Source: Prorocentrum cordatum (lineage: Eukaryota > Sar > Dinophyceae > Prorocentrales > Prorocentraceae). From it: a DNA stretch of 64,000 nucleotides. This document shows positions 32,191-43,458 of the stretch, one piece after another (the first letter of the stretch is position 1; the number at the start of each line of letters is the position of its first letter). The stretch spans positions 10,001 to 74,000 of the forward strand of contig CAUYUJ010007480.1 of assembly GCA_963575745.1 (NCBI GenBank). The letters are read 5' to 3'. The notes below the pieces were generated by a model, which searched no databases, had not been told where the DNA came from, and saw nothing but the letters and a program-made list of their open reading frames with translations. The position numbers and the translations under genes are program-made.

Positions 32191-33125
32191 AGACAAGGAA
32201 CCCTCCAGGGTCTGCAGCATCCTGGGCGCATTCCTTAACCAACGCCCCCGCCGTACCTGGGGCAGCGTGTCGTTGATCAGAACGAGGGGGCCGCACAATC
32301 GTATACTGCCCCTGGGTGCGTGGCTGAAGCAGAGATCCGCGGTCAAGAGCTCTCACTTCAAACAACTGTTGGTCACACCCTCCAGTAAGATGTGCTGCTT
32401 AAATTTCCGTGCCCCTCTCGGGGCCCGCACACTGTATTTGCAAAGGAAAATCTCGGGGCTCGCACCCTGTGTTTGCAAAGGAACATCTTGAGGGTCAGAT
32501 TGGGCCCCTGGCCCCCGGACTAGAACAACAACGGCTCCCGCCCTACACCTTCATTTCGATGCAATGTATGCAGGGCTCGCGCTTTCCCCTGGAGACTTCC
32601 TGACAATTTATTCACGAGCTGCTCTCCTGGCGCTCGAGAATCGCGCGCTCGCTCGGAACTTCCCCTATCATTTTCGCAGGAAGCGAGCTCTCGCCTGAGA
32701 CTTCCTATCATCCCTTCTTGCGGAACCCACTTGCTGACCTCCTCGTCCTCTATCTCTCCTCCTCTCTTGCCCCCTTCCCTCCTCCCTTCCAACACTCCCT
32801 TGATCCTCGCTCTCTCCCTTTTAAATATGTATGATCTTCCTGCTCTAGAAGCTGCGCCAATTACACGTGGCATGGAAAGAATCGATCCCCACAAAAGGGG
32901 GTACGATAAAAGACGACGAGGGCGGGCATCGAGGACTTGGGATGTACATGCTGGTTGGCGCGCGACCCGATGAGAGCGAACAATTTTAAAGTAATAGTTG
33001 TCGTTGCCGTCGTGTATCTTTAGAATTTCTGTGTTCGCTCGTTTGTTTGCTTGCCTGACTGTCAGTTTGTCGTCGTTGCTGCTGTTGTTGTCGTTGTTGC
33101 TGCTGTTGATCTCTCATTTCTGAAG
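32191..33125 (+). repeat. Composite repeat C1, direct copy 1
   Basis: Contains 'gggcccctggcccccggact', 'agaacaacaacggctcccgc', several ~45-bp units ('gcgctctcgcctgagacttc'-like), a TCC-rich patch, 'tagaagctgcgccaattaca', 'cacaaaagggggtacgataa', 'tacatgctggttg', then a GTT-rich end at 33060-33112. Confidence 0.75.
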
Positions 33126-34363
33126 AATAGTCATTGTTGATCCCACCTCACCGGTGCATGCTGTTTTTCTCAATCAAAGTGTGCCCCTCGACGCTCGCAC
33201 CTTGTTTTTTGACAGGGAGAATCTTCGTGCTCAAACTGGGCACCTGGCCCCCTGGATTACAACAACAACGGCTCCCGCCTGAGACTTCCTCCAAATTTAC
33301 TCAGGACCCCCGCTCCTGAGACCTCCTCACAATTTACTCAGGATCGGTGCTCCCGCCTCTGACTTCCTCGCAATTTAGGACCCCCGCTCCCATCTGAGAC
33401 TTCCTCACAATTTACTCAGGAACGGCGCTCCCGCTTACGACTTCCTCGCAATTGAACCAAGACTCCCTCGCAATTTAATCAAGACCCCCGCTCCCGCCAG
33501 AGAGCCCCTCACATTTTATTCAGGAATTGCGCTCTCGCCTGTGACTTCCATGCGATGTATTCAGAAATCGCACTTTCGACGCTCAGGAAACACGCTGCGC
33601 CAAGGACGCCGTTACAACTGACTTAGTAGTCGCGCTCTCGCCATACTCAGGCATCCCGCTTGAATGTCTCACACGCCCGACCCGCCCGTCAGGGGATCGC
33701 CCGCCCGTCGTGGGCTCCCGCCCGAGACTTCCTTCAGGAACGGCGCTTTCGCCTAGGATTTCCTCGAACGTTCACGCTCTTACCTTCCTGCTCCTCCTCC
33801 CTCTCCCTCCTCCCTCCTCCTTCCTCTCCTCCCTTTTCTCTCCCTCCTCTCTTCCCTCATCCTTATGCCTCTCTGCCCTATCCCCTCTCCCTCCTCTCCC
33901 TCCTCCTTTCTCCCTCCCCTCTCCTGCCTCCTCCTTCCCTCTTTCTTTCTTTCTTTCTTTCTTTCTCTCTCTCTCTCTCTCCCCTCTCTCTCTCTCTACC
34001 TCTCTTATCGGTCTTTCTCTCTCTCTCTCTCTGCCTGTAATCAACCGCCCCCCTCTTCGCTCCTTCTCTCCTGGCGTTTTCCCTCTTCCTTCGTCCTTCC
34101 CCCTCCCTTCCTCCCACTCTCCCTCGTTCTCCCCCTCTTCTTTTGGCAGAATCCACACCAATTCCAATGGCGGGCACACGTACGCCCACGAGGGATTGTC
34201 CGCCCGTTCAGGTTTGCCCGCCTGTCTAAGCCCGCCGCCCCCGCAAAGAGAAATAATCCCCCCAAAGGGGGTGTGATCGGATACAAAAAGGGCGGGTATC
34301 GAGTGTGTGGGTAACTCGTTTTGAATGACACACGGGCAAGCAAGAGCGAACAGTCTTATAATG

Positions 34364-34403
<40 letters not shown>

Positions 34404-34482
34404 TTTGTTGTTGTTGTTGGTGTGATTGTTGTTGTTGTTGTTGTTGTCGTTGTTGTTGCTCTTGTTGTTGCTGTTGTTGAAC
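33126..34482 (+). repeat. Composite repeat C1, direct copy 2
   Basis: Same order as copy 1: 'gctcgcaccttgttttttga', 'ctggattacaacaacaacgg', a long run of ~45-bp units (about 33285-33760), a CT/CTTT-rich patch (33780-34135), 'aaataatccccccaaagggg', and a (TTG)n end at 34361-34482. Period to the next copy is about 1.37 kb. Confidence 0.75.
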
Positions 34483-35770
34483 TCTCACTACTGCAGCATA
34501 ACTGTTGTTGATCCCCCTTCGGTAACATGTGTGTTGTTTTGACTTGAAGCGCCCCTCCCAGGGCTCGCACCTTGTTTTTAACATAGCAACTATTCCTGCT
34601 CAAACTGTGCCCCTGGCCACCGGTTTACAAGAACAGCGGCTCCCGCCTGATACTTGCTTGCAATTTATTGAAGAATCGCGCTTTCGCCTGTGACTTCCGA
34701 ACAATTTATCCAAGCGCCACGCCCTCGCCATTCAGGAATCGCGCTCTCGCCGGGGACTTCCTCACAATTTACTTAGGAATCGCGCTCTCGCCTGAGACTT
34801 CCGGGCAATTTATGCAAGACTCACGCATTCGCGTAACATGTTTGTTTTTTTAATTGATGTGCCCCTCCCGGGGCTCGCTGTGTTTTTTCGAACGGAAATC
34901 TTCCTGCTCAAACTGTGCCCCTGGCCACAAGTTTACAACAACAGCGGCTCTCGCCTGATACTTCCTTGCAATGTATTGAAAATTATTGAGTCCTCATTCC
35001 TTGAATTGTAACTATTCTTGATCACCCCGCCAATGCCTGCTGTGTTTTTCGATTCAAGTGCCCCTCTCCGGGCTCGCACCCTAATTTTCCAAGGGAACGT
35101 CTTGTGCCTCAGAATGGCCCCCTGGCCCGCGAACCACAACAACAACGGCTCCCGCCGAATACGTCCTCGCCATTTATTGCAGAATCGCGCTCTCGCATGT
35201 TTTTTACAAGGCGAGGTCTTGAACCTCAGACTGGGCCCCTGGCCCCCGAATTACAACAACAGCAGCTCCCGCCCCATGCTTCCTCGCCACTTATTGCAGA
35301 ATCGCGCTCTCGCGCGACAACTTATCCAGGGCTCGCGCTCTCGCCTGAGAGTTCCTCACAGTTCGTTGACGAATCGCTCTCTCGGCGCTCTAGAATCGCG
35401 CGCTCGCTGGGGACTTCTTTACCATGTACATCGGAACCGCGCTCTCGCCTGAGACTTCCTTGCCATCTCCTCTCGCTAAGTCCTCTTGCAAGTCCCTTTC
35501 GTCCTCCATCTCTGCTTCCCCCTTGCCCCCTTCCCTCCTCCCTTCCTTCCCCCACTTCTTTCGTCCTCGCTCTCTCCTTTTTCCATTATTTCAGTCCTTC
35601 CTATTTTAGAAGCTGCGCTAACTACACGTGGCAGGGAAGGGAACTATCCCCCCAAAAGGGGGTACGATTTTAGACGAAGAGGGCTTGTTTCCCAACGTTT
35701 GGGCGATACATGCTGGTTGACACGTGAACATAACCAAACGAACAATCTAACATTATTGTTGGTGCTGTCG
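34483..35770 (+). repeat. Composite repeat C1, direct copies 3 and partials
   Basis: 'gggctcgcaccttgttttta' (34560), repeated partial leaders near 34860, 35045 and 35205 ('ccctggcccccgaattacaa'), ~45-bp units, TCC patch, 'ttagaagctgcgctaactac', 'ccccaaaagggggtacgatt', 'gatacatgctggttgacacg', 'aacattattgttg'. Confidence 0.75.
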
Positions 35771-35845
35771 TCGTCCTCGCCCGCGACCTTTCGCGACCCA
35801 TCCTGCGACCCACCCGCGACCCATCCGCGACGCACCCCGCCCCCG
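35771..35845 (-). repeat. GCGACCCA-type decamer repeat, short
   Basis: About five units (gcgacccatc, gcgacccacc), the reverse complement of the decamer array at 63270-63690. Confidence 0.6.
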
Positions 35846-37189
35846 CCCCCTCACTCTTATCTGCAAGTGCGGGGTGCTACGGTACTCTCCCTCGCGAAGT
35901 CCTGGTACAAGATCTCCAGGTTCGGGTCCCCCGCAACATGCCTCCGGGGCAAGGCCGCGGCCCGCTCGCCACCCCCCTCCCCATCACCGTCCCCTCGACG
36001 GCCTCACCGCTTCCCCCCTCTTCCTCCTCCCTGGTCCTCCCTCCTTCTCCTCGCTTCCCCTCGTGTCTCCCCACCTGCACTGGTGCTGCCAAGGAGGGGG
36101 CTCCGAAGGTGAGCGGCACTCTGGTGTAGCCAGGCGGCCTAGCGTCCCCTATCACCCAGTTGTAGCGCGAGCTCGTTATCAATAAAGGGCACGCCAGGCG
36201 TGAGGTTGAGAACACAATTCGGGGGTTGCTAAAGGTGTCCCTGGCTCAAGGTGCCCCCAGCTTCTCGATCAATTTTGGAACCCCTGGGGCCCTCTGAGCC
36301 TCGTGAGGGGTGCTCTGGAGGCCATGGGGGCCTCCTTGGAAATCCTGGGGGCACTTTTGGGTAGGGGCACTTCTAGAAACACCCGAGCAATGTTCGATCT
36401 GGGCGACCCGCGGCGAGGCGCCGGCCTGATGGCAGCGCGTCGCTGCGGCGCCAGGGATTAGAACAAGCGCTGCTGGCGCAGCGCGGCCGCCGCCGCTGCT
36501 GCCGAGAGGGCCCTTCAGCAACCCCTTCGCGTGTTCAGTGTTGTGCCCCCCCAGTGAACCCCGTTGGCGCATGCCCTGCGGCTCGCCGATCAGGGCGGCC
36601 AGAGGCAGAGAGAGAGAGAGAGAGAGAGAGAAAGAGGAAGGAGGAAGGAAGGAAAGGCGGACCGGAGAACTTCTTCTGGGTGGGAACATGGCATGCGAAA
36701 CAACTAGCATCTTCGGGGCCCGAATCCGTGTGGTCACGGAACGCGTGGTGACCTCGGACTCTCCAACGACCTCACCGCGCGGTCCGTCACCACACGGCCT
36801 TGAGACCCTGGAGGCCCAAGTCGTCCGAGAAGCCCTCGGAGAACGACCCGGGCCCCCCAAACCGCACGGTGACCCCGCATCCCCACGGACTCACCACACG
36901 GTGTGGTCACCGCAAGACCCCGAGCATCGGCCCTACTCGAAGAAAGGCTCAACGAACAAACAAAGCCAAGGCCAGAAGACGGATCCGGGACGAGGTTCAC
37001 GAAGCCCTGCACCTCGAGCTGCTCACGCTCGCAGGCCCAACGCAGCGGGCAGCGGGCAGCGGGCAGCGCGCACTTCCGGGCGCAGAGGCAGAACTGCTGG
37101 CCGCTGAGACATGGCACATGTTCGCATGTGCAGCGCTCACAAATGCACTGCGCTGCAGCGTGCAAGTTTAATCCCGCTCGGGATCGGAG
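35846..37189. other. Unassigned sequence
   Basis: No supported gene over about 1.3 kb. A (GA)n run at 36605-36635 and local gcagcgggcagcg repeats near 37045 are the only simple features. Confidence 0.4.
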
Positions 37190-37500
37190 TGTCGATTGTA
37201 CTCTGGGTGCTCATCGCCATCCGGGTAGCTTTTGCAGACTTTCAGAACGAATGGGCGCTGCGCTAAGGCGAGAGCAACATTTTGAAAACGGACCGCCCTC
37301 CATCCGCGAAAGTCTTCCAAATTTTGAGAACGAATGTGCGCGGTGACTTTTTGAAAACGGACCGCCCTCCATCCGTGAAACTGTTGCACATTTCAAGCTT
37401 CAGGATCATACATTGTGAGGAAGTCTCAGGCGAAACGTCCTGCCCGCTTTTTCGACCGACCTCGGGGTGCGACAGGGAGGAGTTATCTAGAAGGAAACGG
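37190..37500 (-). repeat. Complex cassette repeat, copy 3 (inverted, partial)
   Basis: Reverse complement reads 'taactcctccctgtcgcacc', 'gtttcgcctgagacttcctc', then about two ~80-bp units ('ttcacggatggagggcggtc', 'cgcgcacattcgttctcaaa'). The ~70-bp units of copies 1 and 2 are absent. A GGA tract (TCC in cassette sense) follows at 37500-37645. Confidence 0.8.
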
Positions 37501-37645
37501 AATGAAGGAGGGAAGAGGGGAGGAGGGGGGCGGACGGAGGAGGAAAAGGCGGAGGAAAAGGACGAAGAGGAGGATGAGGAAGAGGCGGAGGAGAACAAGG
37601 AGCAGGAGGGGGAGGAGGAGGAGGAGGAGGAAGAGGAGGAGCATG
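37501..37645 (+). repeat. (GGA)n tract next to cassette 3
   Basis: GGA/GAA-rich; in cassette orientation it is the TCC tract that also precedes copy 1. Confidence 0.8.
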
Positions 37646-38009
37646 CGTAGCCTGAGGCGCGCAGATCCATCCAGAGAGAGGCCGGCGCACCGACTTTCCG
37701 GGAAGAGGGGCCTCGCCGCGATCCAGCAGTGGACCGCAGCCCGACCGAACATGAAGGCGGCGTGCCAGTGCTCAGCGGCCCAAGGCGGGAGCACGGATGC
37801 GGCACGGCAATCTCTGGCATGAGCGCTCCGCCCGTGAAGTGCTCTCCCCCACTGCACCGCCCGCGCCTCCAGACAAGGGTGAAAGCGTCGGGTGCGCCAG
37901 GGGGGCACGATCTGTCCGCCCCACGGGGGCGCAAGATCTGCTACCGCTGTCTCCTCCTGCTTGTCCTCTTCCTTACAATGTCTCCGCCCGCCCCACCCCA
38001 CCCTCAGTT
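37646..38009. other. Unassigned sequence
   Basis: No gene or repeat partner seen. Confidence 0.4.
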
Positions 38010-38260
38010 CATAGTCCGGCGCTCTGGCGCGCCGCCAGCAGGCATCTGTGAGCAAAGGCGTAACAGCCCCGGGTGCGCTCTCTTTGACCCTCGGGCAGAG
38101 TATCCAGCTCGAATTTCACAGTGTGGAAGAAATCTAATGCGATGATCATCCTGCGGATGACCGCCATGCGAGAATCGTCCAGGGAGGCCCTGTCCTGCTC
38201 GGAACCCAGCCCCCGCATGACGAGTAAGCCAGGAGACTCGGAAGGCGCGGGGGAAGGCGG
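38010..38260 (-). CDS. Possible orphan exon, unknown protein
   Basis: A minus-strand frame includes LGSEQDRASLDDSRMAVIRR, MIIALDFFHTVKFELDTLPE and RTRGCYAFAHRCLLAA, a natural-looking amphipathic composition unlike the shadow frames around it. I do not recognise the family, and splice boundaries are not clear. It could equally be a LINE-derived fragment. Confidence 0.25.
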
Positions 38261-38459
38261 TGAAATGCACGAGGCCGGGGGCTCTGCCAACAGTGGCAAA
38301 TCGAGCCCACTGCCGAGCAACCGAAGCCGCAATGACGAGGCTCCAGGACGTGTATCGTGTGGGATGTGATTCAGCTCGCGCAGATCCCCGCCACCACGCA
38401 CCATTGATGGACCAAAGACATCTGCGCGAGCTCACACCGCAAGGCTTGCCACCTGAGCC

Positions 38460-39192
38460 CTAAACCGGCAGGCGCCTTGGATGCGGGATCCAACGCGTTA
38501 TAAAAGCGTGGCAATAGTTTAAGCGAAGGTGTCCGGGAACTGAAAGCGAAGGCGCCCGTAAACTCAACGTGCGGGTGTCGGGAAACTGAAAACGAAGGTG
38601 TTGGGGAACTAAAAGCGAATGTGTTGGGAACTGGGGGAGGAGGAAGTTGATGATGATGCTGCTACTGCTGATTATGCTGATGCTGATGCTGATCATGCTG
38701 ATTAGGATGATGGTGCTGATTATAATGATGATGCTGATGCTGCTGATGATGAAGATGAGGAGGAACATACTGATGAGGGGGGGAGGCGGCGGAGGAGGAG
38801 AAGGCGGATGATGATGATGCTGCTGATGATGGGGAGGGGGAATATGAAAATGAGGATCGAACGAGATGGGGGCAGGAGGAGGATAATGAGAAGGAGGAAG
38901 AGGAAAAAGAAACAGAAGAGGGGGACGACGATGAGGAGGAGGAGGAGGAGGAGGTGACGGAGGTGGAAAAAGGGGGATGCGGAGGAGGAGGAGGTGGAGG
39001 AGCGAGCAGGAGGGGGCAAAAGGAGGAGGAGGGGGCAGGAGGAGGAGGAGGGAGGAGGAGGAGGGAGGAGGAGGAGCGGAGGAGGAGGAGCAGGAAGAGA
39101 TGGACGAGGAGGTGGATGACAAGGAGGAGGAGGAGGAGGAGGGGGAGGAGGAGGAGGAGGAGGAGGAGGAGGAGGAGGAGGAGGAGGAGGAG
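38460..39192 (+). repeat. GAT/GCT then (GGA)n tracts
   Basis: 38460-38640: short 'gaactgaaagcgaagg' units repeated 3-4 times. 38645-38835: GATGCT/GATGAT repeats. 38930-39192: GGA tract, the left flank of LINE-3. Confidence 0.8.
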
Positions 39193-39267
39193 TGCACGTA
39201 CTCAAAGAGGAAGAGACGAGGGCAAGCGGGCAAGACGCGAGACGAGCGTCCATCCGCTGGCGCCGAG

Positions 39268-40166
39268 CTACTTCCAGAGCAAGGCTTTGGCAACGCTCAA
39301 CCCTTCAGCTATCGTGGCTGGGGTCGGCGTGGCATGCTTCATTTTGTCATAAAGGTTGAAGGCCAGCGCTGTCCGCTGGACCGACCGCAGCAACGAGAGG
39401 TCGCTGTCAAGATCAGACGGGTCGGCCGCGGCGGGGCCCAAGCCCCAGTTTGTACGTGTGTTACGGAGCGGGGGAGAGTCAGGGGACCAGAAGAGGCTCA
39501 AGAGATCAAGGCAAGAGAGGTTCTGAGGGAACGAGTCGGGTGCCGCCTGGCACCCGAACACGCGCTGCTTCTGCTGGAGGACGTGCGTGCGGTGGGTGGT
39601 CGTCCATCCCCAACAAGCGTCTTGTAAACCGCCCAGCGCCAGCTGGGGCGGACTTTGCGGAGTGCACTGGTGAGAGCGGCCCAGCGCGTCGCGAGCTCTG
39701 GGGCTGAGGGCGGCTGACGGATGCCCCAGGCTGCGATGCGCTTCCCAAGAGTGACGGTAAACGGCGACGAAAAAGAGGCACGCTGAAGCGCGATCGCGGC
39801 CGCACGCTGCACCTTAGGGCGGCGCGGTGGCTCGGCGGCTGGGGCCTCTCGGGGCTCGCGGGCAGCTGCTCGGTTTGCCGCGGCCACGGCGGCTGCTGAA
39901 AACGGCGCGGCACGCTTGCCGCGGGACATGGCATGGTATAATTGCACGATGGAAGTGTCCTCTCCCCGAAGGGCGGGGACCACTGCCCAGCCTCCGACCG
40001 ATGGAAGAAGTGAGCCGTGCTCTCCCCCCACGCGATGTCTCGCAGACGCGCGAGGAATTGCCCCCATTTTCCGCGCAGCGTGTAAGTTGCAGAACGAACT
40101 GCGGCACCGCTCCGCCATTGCGATGGGATCTACTTTGCGATGCGTATTCGGCGGCAAGCTGGGCAT
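39268..40166 (-). pseudogene. LINE-3 C-terminal domain
   Basis: Sense order: PIAMAERCRSSFCNLHAARK, then about 100 residues rich in Arg/Ala/Pro, FTVTLGKRIAAWGIRQPPSA, LRKVRPSWRWAVYKTLVG. A frame change near 39580 leads to VFGCQAAPDSFPQNLSCLDL, SLLRSVQRTALAFNLYDKMK, and a stop at 39268. The Cys/His content suggests a decayed zinc-binding C-terminus as in related LINEs; no RNase H motif is seen. Confidence 0.6.
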
Positions 40167-40175
40167 TTTGTGAAT

Positions 40176-40177
40176 AT

Positions 40178-40250
<73 letters not shown>
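40176..40250. repeat. (TA)n microsatellite inside LINE-3
   Basis: About 75 bp of TA between the RT thumb and the C-terminal domain, bordered by tgtgaa and ttcacg, which are inverted relative to each other. It breaks the coding sequence. Confidence 0.9.
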
Positions 40251-40251
<1 letters not shown>

Positions 40252-40253
40252 GT

Positions 40254-41650
40254 TCACGGCGAGCAATCTTCAGACCAGCGGAAAGAATTGTGAGACATAG
40301 CTGAGCGTTGAAACGACCGATGTGTTGTGCAGGCGCACGGTGGCGTCGCTGCCTCTCTGAGCGAGCTGGGGAGAATTGCCGCGCTGCCACGATTTCTGTC
40401 CAGGGGCGAGCCATTGTCAGGCAGGGCCGAGGGTCCGAGGAAGGTCCCGAGGTACTCGGCTCGCCCCGAAACCGAAAAGCCACCCCAAGAAGGACAGAGG
40501 TCGGCCAGGAGGGCTTTCGCTCGGGCTGTGGTGGCAGGCGTAGTCTTCGTCGAAAGCGGGACGGCGACGCACGTACGAGGCTTGAGCGAGGGGAGCGCGA
40601 GCTCCTCAGCAGCGCTAAAGGGCTCAGATGCGCGGCGCAGCGTGTCGGACGAGAACGCGACGAGGAGGCCAGCGTCGTCCGCGCACGCGCCGAGGTCGCC
40701 CTTGTTGTGGTCAAGCATGCCACCGACCGTCTCGACGAACGACGCGAGGTGGCGCACCAACGGGTCCATCGTGATCGCCCACGCTGAGCCGCTCGCAGGG
40801 CAGCCCTGCGCCACGCCAGACTCGATCGGTAACATGAAGTGACGGAACCCGTCGTCCTTGAGGAAGCTCCTCGGGGCGTCGTACAGCTGGCGAAAGAGAC
40901 AGAGCAGGCCCTCAGGAACGCCGAACCGCTCCAGCGATGCGAAGAGCCAGACCCGTCCGAGCGACGGGGGCGCCGCCGCGAAGTCGAAGCTGGTGAAGAC
41001 TGGCTTGTGCAGCTCGGAGTCAAGGCACACCCCTGCACGGCGCATATCCGCGTCAAGGTTGGCGATGTGCTTGGTGAAGTTGCGGCCGACAACGAAGCCC
41101 TGCTGTGCGTAATGCGTCCGCTCTGCCACAGTGGCCTTGATGAGGAAATTGGCAACGCCCGCGATGGCCTTGATATCCGTGTCCTTGAGGGAGAGCGGGC
41201 GGGTGTCCTCTGGCAAGCGGTCCGTCGTGAGCTCGCCCGTGAAGTTGTCGCCCTTCGGGGGGGGGAGCGAAGTCGGAGTCGTTCAGATCTTAAATCCGGT
41301 CAGCGTTGGAGCAGAGGTGCCAGGCGAGGTCCTCGAGCACGTCCAAGGACGCGTCGACGGCGAGCCAGGCGCGGTGCGGCAGGAGGTCGGGCCCAGGCGC
41401 GGACGGCGCCGTGCGCTGCATGAAGCCGCGGATCTGCGACTTGGTGGGCGCGCCGACGTCGATGGTGGGGCTGAGCGGCATGTGCGTGGCGACGCACTGC
41501 TTGACCTTCGCATCGTCGACCTGCTTGCGCTCGAAGACGGGGCGCCAGTGGTCGCGAAGCGCGTCCACCATCGCACAACTCTCTCTGGCTACCCCAGGAA
41601 GGCCCGATGGGTCGGTGGTCTTGATGCCCTGGAGGACAAGGCGGCGCTTC
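40254..41650 (-). pseudogene. LINE-3 reverse transcriptase
   Basis: Fingers begin at the end of the previous frame (TAPSAPGPDLLPHRAWLAVD). A frameshift near 41220-41290 leads to EDTRPLSLKDTDIKAIAGVA, QQGFVVGRNFTKHIANLDAD, block A FTSFDFAAAPPSLGRVWLF (catalytic Asp), SGVAQGCPASGSAWAITMDP (block B) and GACADDAGLLVAF with both Asp of the C-A-D-D box. Thumb sequence runs to the TA tract. The sequence family is clearly different from LINE-1 and LINE-2. Confidence 0.85.
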
Positions 41651-43019
41651 CACGGAGCCCAAAGCAGGGCCCTGCGCTGGGACACACGGGTGAACTTTCG
41701 GAGCTTCTCAGGCTCGATCGCCCCAGGCGTGCCGCGCGGCAACTGGGCCGCTCTTTGTGCCGGAGAGAGTTGCCGAGCCTCGAAGTCGCGGTGCAGAGCG
41801 GAGGACTTCATGGCGAACTCGGCGGCATCCGAGAGCGCGATGACGCCGTCGTCCAGCACGATGTACTTTGCGCCGAGCTCGGTGGTAGACTGCCGGCAGC
41901 GTGCCAGGTGGATGTCCTGACGCCAGATCGCTTGCGAGATCGAGCGTGCTGTGATCGCCCGGCCGTCGGCGTGGTTTGACTTGCCGATCTCTCCAGCTGC
42001 GCGGCTGACCCAATCATCGCGAACAAGACGGGCAGCCTCCACCATGAGGCGCTTGTGCGAGCGCCAGCGGTTCGCGATCGGCAGGCGGGTCGCGACGGTG
42101 TGGTCGAGCATCTGCTGGAGGTACTTGGCGAACGAGGGGTCGCGGAAAATGGTTTGCGGGATAGCCTGCTCCACTGGCGGCGTCCTCAGCTTGATGCCGA
42201 TGGTGCAGGAGACGTTGGCGCGGTCGCTGATGAGGCGGTCCGACAGGATGGCGGGGTCGCGAGCGATGCGGACGACCGATGTGAGCTCAAGCATGGCGTG
42301 CGACGGCAGGCGGATGAAGACCCGATCGATGGCTGACGCGGTGAAGTCGGACTTGTTGAAGCGCGTCGGCAGGTCGGACTCGCCCTCCAGCATGCTGTCG
42401 AGCAGGGCCTTCCAGAACGGCTGTTGCTGCCGCGCGCTGTTGTCCAGCGCGAGGCGGGCGGCTGGCAGTGTTGAAGCCGCCCATTGCCAGGAAGGTGCGG
42501 TGCTGGTAGTTGGCCCCCGCCCAAGTGCGATGCTGGTGCCAGGCGCGTTGAGTGCGATCTCGGCCCCTGGCGTCGATCTCGTGATTATGAACGTTCATGA
42601 TGATGATGGTGTTGCGGGTGACTGCGTTGGTGACGGCGACGGTCTGGACGCGGCCTTTGACGAGCTCCTCGTGGGCGAAGAGCGGGCGCTGGGGCGGCTG
42701 CCCAGCTGCGCGTGCGCGGGCCATGAGGGTGGCCACGCCGCCCGTGCCTGCGCGCGCGTCCTCGGCGGACTCGTCGACGAACTGCGAGTAGAAGAACTTG
42801 TGCGGGCGCGGCTGGGTGTCGACCCAACTGCCGAGAAGCTTCTCGGAGCCGTGGACCTCCTGCAGGACCGTGACAGCGCGCTGGCGCATGTGCTGCGGCA
42901 GTGCTGCTTGTTTGCGACGACGTTTCGAGCGCTTGTGGCTCATGGGCGCGCGGGCGTTCCAGGTGATGAGCGAGCAAGTCAGGTTGTCCTCGACTGGCTT
43001 CCACGACGCCCAGGGGTAG
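41290..43019 (-). pseudogene. LINE-3 endonuclease and linker
   Basis: In sense order: LTCSLITWNARAPMSHKRSK (first strand), RAVTVLQEVHGSEKLL (catalytic Glu), GTGGVATLMARA, NTIIIMNVHNHEI, then FLAMGGFNTAS where GDFN is expected: the Asp is Gly. After a frame change near 42390: TASAIDRVFIRLPSHAM and LISDRANVSC, where the usual SDH is SDR (His to Arg). A helical linker follows (AKYLQQMLDHTVATRLPIAN, KLRKFTRVSQRRALLWAPW). Losing both the metal/phosphate-binding Asp and the active-site His should abolish nicking. Confidence 0.8.
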
Positions 43020-43405
43020 CTAAACCCGCCACGTGGCCTCAGCCGTGTCCGCGAAGAGCGCCTGGAGGGAAGCGAGGACGGCGCCGCGATCGATGTCGCG
43101 GAAGTCATCGAGCTCGAAGGCCTTCTCGTTCCACTCCAGGATGGTAGGGTCGGCTTGGTCCTTGACGACTAGGCGCGCGACGGGCATGGCGTTGCAGTGG
43201 ATCTCGCCCTTGGTGCGATAGGCCTTCCATGACTTTTGCGGATGTCGATGCTGAAGAAGTTTTTTTGTGGGGGGGCTTCTTGCGCTGGATCTCGGTGCGG
43301 ATCTGCTTGGGGGCTTTGCCGGGGTTGAGGCAGATGTCAGTCGGCGCGCCCGTGGTGTTCGTTGATGTGAACCGCTTCCACTTACCTGCAGCGTCGCGGA
43401 AGGCT

Positions 43406-43458
<53 letters not shown>

